From Nostoc sp. CHAB 5715 (GTDB taxonomy: Bacteria; Cyanobacteriota; Cyanobacteriia; Cyanobacteriales; Nostocaceae), in NCBI RefSeq assembly GCF_020829685.1, contig NZ_JAIVFR010000112.1, positions 1 to 11,169 of the forward strand: 11,169 bases of DNA, given 5' to 3'. Below the pieces are notes generated by a model that saw nothing but the letters and a program-made list of their open reading frames with translations, was not told the DNA's origin and did not search any database. The position numbers were made by a program, and so were the translations under genes. Positions 5,847-11,169 of this stretch are shown here, piece after piece; positions within the stretch are counted from its first letter, which is position 1; every line of letters begins with the position of its first letter.

Positions 5847-8800
5847 TTAACGAGGTAGAGGTAACCCTGTAACGGCTACTGCTCCCGCGATCGCACTGGC
5901 TGCAAGGGAAGTCAATGCTGTCCCAAATAACCACCAAGCAGCATTTGCAACGGTTTTTTTAGTTTCTTGGGCTTGCTTCTTAGTTTGCTCTTGGATCGCT
6001 TTCAGGCGTTTTTTTGTTTCTTGTTGGATGCGTTCGGCTCGTTGTAGTACGCCATCCCGCGCCGCTTCTATTTGGTCGATGATCCTGTTAGCATCTTCTT
6101 GGGAAATATCCTCACGAGAACTTAATACAGCAATTAAAGTGTCACGATCAAATTGACTGAGGCGATCGCGCAATGCTTCAAATCCGGCTTGGGGATCGTC
6201 GAACACTTTTGCAAAGTCTTGCTTAATTGCTTCATAGTTGAGTTCGGAACGATCCAGGGAGTTGAGATAGTTACGAACTTTAGCAAAAACTCCATCAAGC
6301 ACTGATTGCACTCTTTGCTGGATTTGCTGGAATTGTTCGACAATGGAGGTGCGAACCGACTCAATTTGATCCACAATTCGGTTAGCTTCTTCTTCTGAAA
6401 TATCTTCCCGTTGGGATAATAGCGCCACAATTGTGGAACGGTCAAATTTGGAGGCGCGATCGCTTAAACTTCCAATTCCAGCGCGGGGAGAAGACAGCAG
6501 CAATTGCAAATCGCGTTTAATTGCTTCTGGGTTGAGTTCTTCTTTGTTAGTGTTACGCAGATATTCTTCCAGATTGGCTTCAAAATCTAAAGCTTGTTGA
6601 GCAGTACGCTTGGCTAAACGTCGTGGCGCTCTCACAATACTAGCGATCGCATCTTGTGCTTGATCAATGATCTGATTAACTTGCTCTTGGCTCAAGTCTC
6701 CCCGTTGACTCACGAGTTTAACTAAGGTTTCTCGATCAACATGAGACAAGCGATCGCGCAGTGCTAAGGCTCCTGCTTTGGGATCATCGAGTAATTTTTC
6801 CAAATCGCTCCTAATACCTTCAAGATCAAGTTCTTCTAAGTTGGTATTGCGGAGATATTCAGCGATCGCTTTTGTCGTTTTTTCGTACTGTTCTCTCGCC
6901 TGTTGCGGAACTTGCAAAATATTATCTCGGACTGCTTCAATCTGATCGAGAGTTTGGTTTATCTGTTCTTGGCTCAAATCTTGACGCTGATTGAGCAATT
7001 GTACTAGTGTATCTCGGTCGAATTGCGATAAGCGCGATCGCAAAAGGCTAATTCCAGCTTGCGGATCGTCTAGTAAAATTTGAAACTCACGTTTGATACT
7101 TTCGGGATTTAGTTCATCTTTATTAGTATTCCGCAAATAATCTTCAACTCTTTGGCGCAGTTCATCGGCTTTGGCTTTTGCTTGTTCTTGGAGTTCTCTA
7201 GCACGATTTAACAAATTATCGCGGTTGCTTTCGAGTTGACTAACAATATTATTAGCTTCCTCTTCGTTGATATCTTGACGCTGTTGCAGTAATTGTACAA
7301 AAGTGTCGCGGTCGAATTGCCCGAAGCGGCTACTTAAATCTTCAAACCCAGCTTCTGGATCTTCCACCAAGTTAGCAAAGTCACGTTCAATACCTTCAGG
7401 GTTGAGTTCTTCTTTCCCTGTCGAACGCAGATAATCTTCGATGCGGCTGCGAAAATCTTGCCCTTGTTCTCGCGCTTGGGCCTGTTTTACAGTTTCTAAA
7501 ACTTCCAAGCGATCGCTTTCCATTTGTTCGGAAATTTCTTTCACCCTAGCTTCACTGATATCACCTCGCTGCTTCAGCAAGTTGGCAAAATATTCAAGAT
7601 TGAGTTCTTCCAACTCCCGTCTCACAGTTGTTGGATCTGCATTAACGTCATAGATGACTTCTTTAAATTCATCTCTTAGGGTAATGCGGTTAAAATGCCA
7701 AGGAAAGGAATTCAAGATGTAGTCTTTTACATCTGCCTTAATCGTGTTTTCGAGTGATATCGGCAACCTTGCAGATACTTGCTCACTTGCTTCATCCCTG
7801 AGCTTTTGTAATTGTTCAGTGATTTGATTGACATCGACATCTTGAACTTTTTCTTTCAGTTTTTGCAACTGATTAGTAATTTTGTTCACATCAATATTGG
7901 AAAGGTTGACCCGCTCCAGAACTGCTGGTGCAGCCGCACTCAAGCCATATCGAATAGCTTGCTTGATTATACCATTGCCATTTCCACCTCCGACTGTAAC
8001 CAGTTCTTGAAGGCGTTCACCTAATTGGTCTGAATTCAATTCTTCGGGTGTTGCAGACTTAAGTAAATTAATTACTTGTTCGGTGGGATTGCTCCGATTC
8101 AAAGCTTGTTGCCAAGCACCTTGAAATTGGTCGGCAATGCGATTGATATCTTCTTGAGATAAATCTGTGCGACTGCTAATTAAATCAACAAATGTTTGAC
8201 GATTGATATTTTGCAATAGGTCGCTGTTAGCAACAGATTGCAAATCTGCATCTTTAAGAAGCTGGTCAAATTGGTTACGAATTTCTGTGATATCAAGTTT
8301 TGGTAATTGTAGAGAACCTAAAGAACTTTGGAGTGTATTTCTAATATCTTCAGGATTAAAACCTGAAGTTAATTCTCGCCGGACTGCGGCTGTAATATCT
8401 TCAGCAGTAGAAACTAACTGTTTTTTCGCAGTATTAGCACTGATGCCAGCAGTTGCTGTACCCATCAGAGTTTGAAAACCAGAAGTGACAGTACTAGCGA
8501 TAGAACCAATAAAAGAACCTACTGCTGATGAACCAAACCAAATTACCAGTGAGAAATAGGTAGCCCAGATGACTACACCGATAATTGAACCTAGAGATTC
8601 ACTTTCGATTAAGCTAAGTTTTACCGCTAGAAAAGAAGCAATAAATAATGCAATACTAACGGTTAGTAACGCCCAAGTACCGATTTTGGTTTGAACTGAA
8701 CGAATTTTACTACCCAAACTTTCTGACTCATCATCAGAATCTGAGTCAATTTCCCAAGATGAAATTCCGACAGCGACTGAAAAATTAGTCAATAATAATT

Positions 8801-8966
8801 GAAAGGCAAATGCCATTAAGACTCCAGCCAGCAATGCTACCAAGAATTTAGGCCCAGAAAAAAGAACTGATGCTTCTTCTGGAGTTAGTGCTTCCTGAGC
8901 TATTATTGGCGCTAATCCAAAAGATAGCCAGTTCCATCCCCAAATAGTTAAAAGACTTTGAAACAT
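5847..8966 (-). CDS. Large repeat protein with hydrophobic segments at both ends (unknown function)
   Basis: This encodes 1039 residues and I do not recognise a named family. The N-terminus has hydrophobic segments at about 41-68, 97-120 and 125-154, plus a weaker one at 5-23. The C-terminus has another at 1010-1035. Between them lies a charged, apparently helical region. Five clear copies of a unit of about 98 residues begin near 511, 609, 703, 801 and 899. Each has (D/E)YLRNTNKEELNPEAIKRD, then DDPQAG, then FDRDTLVQLL, then Q(R)xDISQEEANRIIDQIEAxRD. Two decayed copies lie at about 416-490 and 198-290. A basic Lys/Gln/Glu-rich helix (980-1005) precedes the last membrane segment. It may bridge or line membranes or act as a scaffold; that is inference. 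The start at 8966 has only a weak purine-rich ribosome binding site (GTGAGA). HIP1 octamers are frequent. A terminator follows at once, and the gene lies divergent to the stress-protein gene at 9626. Confidence 0.9.
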   Translation of the reverse strand: MFQSLLTIWGWNWLSFGLAPIIAQEALTPEEASVLFSGPKFLVALLAGVLMAFAFQLLLTNFSVAVGISSWEIDSDSDDESESLGSKIRSVQTKIGTWALLTVSIALFIASFLAVKLSLIESESLGSIIGVVIWATYFSLVIWFGSSAVGSFIGSIASTVTSGFQTLMGTATAGISANTAKKQLVSTAEDITAAVRRELTSGFNPEDIRNTLQSSLGSLQLPKLDITEIRNQFDQLLKDADLQSVANSDLLQNINRQTFVDLISSRTDLSQEDINRIADQFQGAWQQALNRSNPTEQVINLLKSATPEELNSDQLGERLQELVTVGGGNGNGIIKQAIRYGLSAAAPAVLERVNLSNIDVNKITNQLQKLKEKVQDVDVNQITEQLQKLRDEASEQVSARLPISLENTIKADVKDYILNSFPWHFNRITLRDEFKEVIYDVNADPTTVRRELEELNLEYFANLLKQRGDISEARVKEISEQMESDRLEVLETVKQAQAREQGQDFRSRIEDYLRSTGKEELNPEGIERDFANLVEDPEAGFEDLSSRFGQFDRDTFVQLLQQRQDINEEEANNIVSQLESNRDNLLNRARELQEQAKAKADELRQRVEDYLRNTNKDELNPESIKREFQILLDDPQAGISLLRSRLSQFDRDTLVQLLNQRQDLSQEQINQTLDQIEAVRDNILQVPQQAREQYEKTTKAIAEYLRNTNLEELDLEGIRSDLEKLLDDPKAGALALRDRLSHVDRETLVKLVSQRGDLSQEQVNQIIDQAQDAIASIVRAPRRLAKRTAQQALDFEANLEEYLRNTNKEELNPEAIKRDLQLLLSSPRAGIGSLSDRASKFDRSTIVALLSQREDISEEEANRIVDQIESVRTSIVEQFQQIQQRVQSVLDGVFAKVRNYLNSLDRSELNYEAIKQDFAKVFDDPQAGFEALRDRLSQFDRDTLIAVLSSREDISQEDANRIIDQIEAARDGVLQRAERIQQETKKRLKAIQEQTKKQAQETKKTVANAAWWLFGTALTSLAASAIAGAVAVTGLPLPR

Positions 8967-8999
8967 AGTATTTTCTCACTTGCAGTCAATTAAATAACC

Positions 9000-9025
9000 A
9001 TTGATAAAATGGCTTATTTATCAAT
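9000..9025. promoter_or_regulatory. Perfect 9-bp inverted repeat upstream of the repeat-protein gene
   Basis: The arms attgataaa (9000-9008) and tttatcaat (9017-9025) are separated by 8 nt. They lie 34 nt upstream of the start codon at 8966. They could be an operator or a leader hairpin. No promoter hexamers can be assigned with confidence. Confidence 0.35.
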
Positions 9026-9204
9026 TTACTTGCCTGTTAGATAGGCTGACACTTTCTTAGGTAAGAAGTTTGCTTGCCAAAAGTGGTATTTTACAAAAAA
9101 CAAATCTTTTTAATAAAGAAAATAATGTAAAACTTGGTGATTTTATATTAATTTATTTGATGAAATCCAATTTGCGGAAGTTTGAACTGATACAGAGCTA
9201 TATG

Positions 9205-9327
9205 TAGCAATCCTAAATGAGTCGTGAAAAATATATATAAGGAAACGAACCGCCAAGAACGCCAAGGACGCAAAGAGAAGAAAGAAAAAAGAGATATATA
9301 ATTTTTACAAATGATTTAGGACTGCTA
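9205..9327. repeat. MITE-like inverted-repeat element in the divergent intergenic region
   Basis: The left end tagcaatcctaaatgagtcg (from 9205) and right end atgatttaggactgcta (to 9327) are imperfect inverted copies over about 27 bases. The interior has cgaaccgccaagaacgcc (from 9246), the reverse complement of the core of the 93-bp element at 4013-4105. No clean target duplication is visible. The rest of 8967-9625 is AT-rich and holds no gene. Confidence 0.6.
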
Positions 9328-9451
9328 TATTTTATTATAAATTACATTTAATACATAGGTTTATAGCAGAAACTTAGCTAATTTTAAAACTAATATTTTA
9401 GCGATTGCTTTGATAAATAAACTAGTCAACGTCTAATTTTCATAAATAAAG

Positions 9452-9457
9452 TATAAT
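9452..9457 (+). promoter_or_regulatory. Possible -10 hexamer (TATAAT) for the stress-protein gene
   Basis: A perfect TATAAT lies 168 nt before the ATG at 9626, inside the AT-rich palindrome-like aaataaagtataatttattt. No good -35 hexamer lies at 16-18 nt spacing. If used, it may depend on an alternative sigma factor or an activator. In such AT-rich DNA the match may be chance. Confidence 0.25.
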
Positions 9458-9625
9458 TTATTTATTAAATTTTGTTGCTATCTTTAGACAAAAGCACGTA
9501 TATCTAATGATAGAGATAAAATTTCTTCCAAGCGATTGATGAAATGTAAATATAAACATGTATTAATGGGGTCATTAGGAGCTATAAATTAGTGAATAAT
9601 TGATTTTTGCTGAGGAGAAAGAATA

Positions 9626-10906
9626 ATGGTTGTAGGTGTACATAAACGTGGTGTAGGTGTATTTTCTCATCGTCGAGATGTTGAACATGCCCTACATGAA
9701 TTAAAAAAAGTTGGTTTTGACATGAACAGAGTCTCTGTCATTACCCAGGATGGAGACAGAGATGATATTTCTGGCGCTGAAGTACGCGATCGCGTCGGTG
9801 ATAAATCTGACGATGGTGCTAAAGTCGGAGCAGCTACAGGCGGTGCTTTGGGCGGATTAACTGGCTTATTAGTCGGTCTTGGTACTTTGGCAATTCCTGG
9901 AATCGGGCCAATTATGCTGGCTGGAGCCACAGCAACAACCTTAGCTACTACTCTCGCTGGCGCTGGTATTGGTGCAGTAGCTGGTAGTTTGCTTGGTGCA
10001 TTGATTGGTTTAGGAATTCCCGAAGAACGGGCCAGAGTTTACGACGAACGCGTGAGACGGGGACACTATTTAGTCATCATAGATGGCACAGATACAGAAA
10101 TCGCCACAGCAGAAGCAATTCTACATCAGGGTGGTGTGGAAGAGTTCGGCATTTATGACAACCCAGATGCTACAAATGCAACTGCTGATTATGTCGCTCC
10201 AACTTCTGATGTGGGTTATAGTGGTGTTGCCAGACGCGCGATTGGAGTCTTTTCTCATCGCCGAGATGCAGAAGCAGCACTTACAGAATTACGAGATGCA
10301 GGTTTTCCCTTAAGTAGAGTCTCCATCATAGCCAAGGATACAAACGGTCATGGGATCGGTGGTGTAGATGTAGATAAAAATGTCGGCACAGGTAATAAAG
10401 CAGACGATGGTGTAAAAGCTGGAGCAGCTACAGGTGGAGTTGTAGGCGGCTTGACTGGCTTATTAGTTGGTCTTGGAACTTTAGCAATTCCTGGAATTGG
10501 GCCTGTGATTGCAGGTGGTGCAGCAGCGACAGCTTTAGCATCAACCTTGGCTGGCGGTGCGATCGGTGCAGCAGCTGGCGGTATTGTTGGCGGACTTGTT
10601 GGCTTAGGAATTCCTGAAGACAGGGCGCGAGTGTATAGCGATCGCTTCCAAAGAGGCGACTACTTGGTAATTATCGATGGTACCGAAGCTGAAATCCGCG
10701 AAGCTGAAGCGATTCTCAGACGTCGCGGTATTGAAGAATTTTCTATCTATGATGGCACCGATTTAGGTGAACATCGCCCAGGTTTAGACCGAGTAACGCA
10801 TCATGATACAGCAGTAGTTAATAGCGATCGCACCAATTATTCAACAGGTCTTCATGGAGACGATCCTGCTGTAGTCATTATTGACCGTCGTGATGAAACA
10901 CTCTAA
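9626..10906 (+). CDS. Duplicated general-stress (YflT/17M-like) protein with glycine-rich hydrophobic segments
   Basis: This encodes 426 residues built from two homologous halves, about 9-178 and 205-376. Each half has three parts. The first is a YflT/general stress protein 17M-like segment, (V/I)GVFSHRRD(V/A)E.AL.EL...GF...RVS(V/I)I. The second is a Gly/Ala-rich hydrophobic stretch (67-130 and 264-328), with GGLTGLLVGLGTLAIPGIGP identical in both. The third is GIPE(E/D)RARVY..R..RG.YLVIIDGT..EI..AEAIL...G(I/V)EEF.IYD. The glycine spacing suggests glycine-zipper helices able to pack in or on membranes. The C-terminal tail (380-426) is polar and His/Asp-rich. AGGAG at 9613-9617, 8 nt from the ATG, supports the start. 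Similar cyanobacterial proteins are often labelled general stress proteins, sometimes wrongly histidine kinases; no kinase motifs are present. Most relatives I know of have one such unit, so the duplication is notable. The biochemical role is unknown. Confidence 0.9.
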   Translation: MVVGVHKRGVGVFSHRRDVEHALHELKKVGFDMNRVSVITQDGDRDDISGAEVRDRVGDKSDDGAKVGAATGGALGGLTGLLVGLGTLAIPGIGPIMLAGATATTLATTLAGAGIGAVAGSLLGALIGLGIPEERARVYDERVRRGHYLVIIDGTDTEIATAEAILHQGGVEEFGIYDNPDATNATADYVAPTSDVGYSGVARRAIGVFSHRRDAEAALTELRDAGFPLSRVSIIAKDTNGHGIGGVDVDKNVGTGNKADDGVKAGAATGGVVGGLTGLLVGLGTLAIPGIGPVIAGGAAATALASTLAGGAIGAAAGGIVGGLVGLGIPEDRARVYSDRFQRGDYLVIIDGTEAEIREAEAILRRRGIEEFSIYDGTDLGEHRPGLDRVTHHDTAVVNSDRTNYSTGLHGDDPAVVIIDRRDETL

Positions 10907-10946
10907 CCCCAGGTAGTTGTCACTCACACTAATTTCCTTTAATTTA

Positions 10947-10975
10947 AGGAGCAAGAATATAAAAACTTTGCTCCT
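10947..10975. repeat. Hairpin downstream of the stress-protein gene
   Basis: aggagcaa (10947-10954) pairs perfectly with ttgctcct (10968-10975) over 8 bp. A second direct ttgctcct follows at about 10989. There is no U-run after the stem, so it is not a convincing intrinsic terminator. It lies about 40 nt past the stop codon and may mark the transcript end. Confidence 0.35.
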
Positions 10976-11060
10976 AACTTAAGAAACTTGCTCCTCACTT
11001 CTGCCGTGAATATCCACAAACTCGACAAGTTTCACTTTCTGATTCAGAATTATTAAACCT

Positions 11061-11169
11061 ATGCAAAAGCTAACTCCCTTCTTAATTAGTTCTCTTTTAA
11101 TTTTTGGTGTTGCAGCTTGTGATAACCCTTCTAAAACAACTGTGTCTGCACCCGATCCTAATGAAGCTC
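11061..11169 (+). CDS. Lipoprotein, 5' part only (cut by window edge)
   Basis: From ATG at 11061, 36 codons are visible and the frame runs off the end: MQKLTPFLISSLLIFGVAAC, then DNPSKTTVSAPDPNEA. There is a Lys near the N-terminus, a hydrophobic core and a lipobox V-A-A-C with the acylated Cys at residue 20. Together these predict export and lipid anchoring, with Asp at +2 followed by a Ser/Thr/Pro-rich linker. No strong ribosome binding site precedes it (tattaaacct). The mature domain lies outside the window. A small envelope protein such as a BON-domain lipoprotein is possible, but that is a guess from the signal peptide alone. It lies 154 bp downstream of the stress-protein gene on the same strand. 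Confidence 0.72.
   Translation, partial: MQKLTPFLISSLLIFGVAACDNPSKTTVSAPDPNEA

Overview
The window looks like chromosomal DNA of a filamentous, Nostoc/Anabaena-type cyanobacterium. The basis is frequent HIP1-type GCGATCGC octamers (many in the 1039-residue gene), AT-rich intergenic DNA loaded with short palindromic repeats, and the gene families present. This is an inference from sequence style and not a database match.

Left half (1-5740): three tandem minus-strand genes (301-1491, 2331-3152, 4321-5181) encode small acidic proteins. Each is made almost only of RTX calcium-binding nonapeptides plus a 110-residue serralysin-type (peptidase M10) C-terminal module. All three end in an Asp followed by three hydrophobic residues (DIIL/DIIL/DIVL), the classical extreme C-terminal signal for type I secretion. 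None has a catalytic domain, and no transporter gene is in the window. The genes are paralogues. Genes 2 and 3 also share a leader of about 550 nt, including a roughly 104-bp inverted-repeat element and a 43-nt block that is identical in both. Gene 1 has lost this leader; a 21-bp tandem array lies upstream of it instead, split by a small transposon-like element.

Mobile debris: two elements with the same 13-bp terminal inverted repeat (taggacttacgca) sit at 1719-2005 and 4013-4105, each flanked by a perfect 5-bp target duplication (AATGC and ATATC). Other inverted-repeat elements lie at 2161-2300, 3215-3318, 5243-5347 and 9205-9327.

Right half (5788-11169): a terminator separates the RTX cluster from a minus-strand gene (5847-8966). 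Its product has hydrophobic segments at both ends and, between them, five clear plus two decayed copies of a unit of about 98 residues, predicted helical. Across a 659-bp intergenic region, a plus-strand gene (9626-10906) encodes a duplicated general-stress (YflT/17M-like) protein with glycine-rich hydrophobic segments. The window ends inside a lipoprotein gene (from 11061).

Nothing ties all the genes into one pathway. The left half reads as a secreted RTX family expanding by duplication, and the right half as envelope and stress functions.
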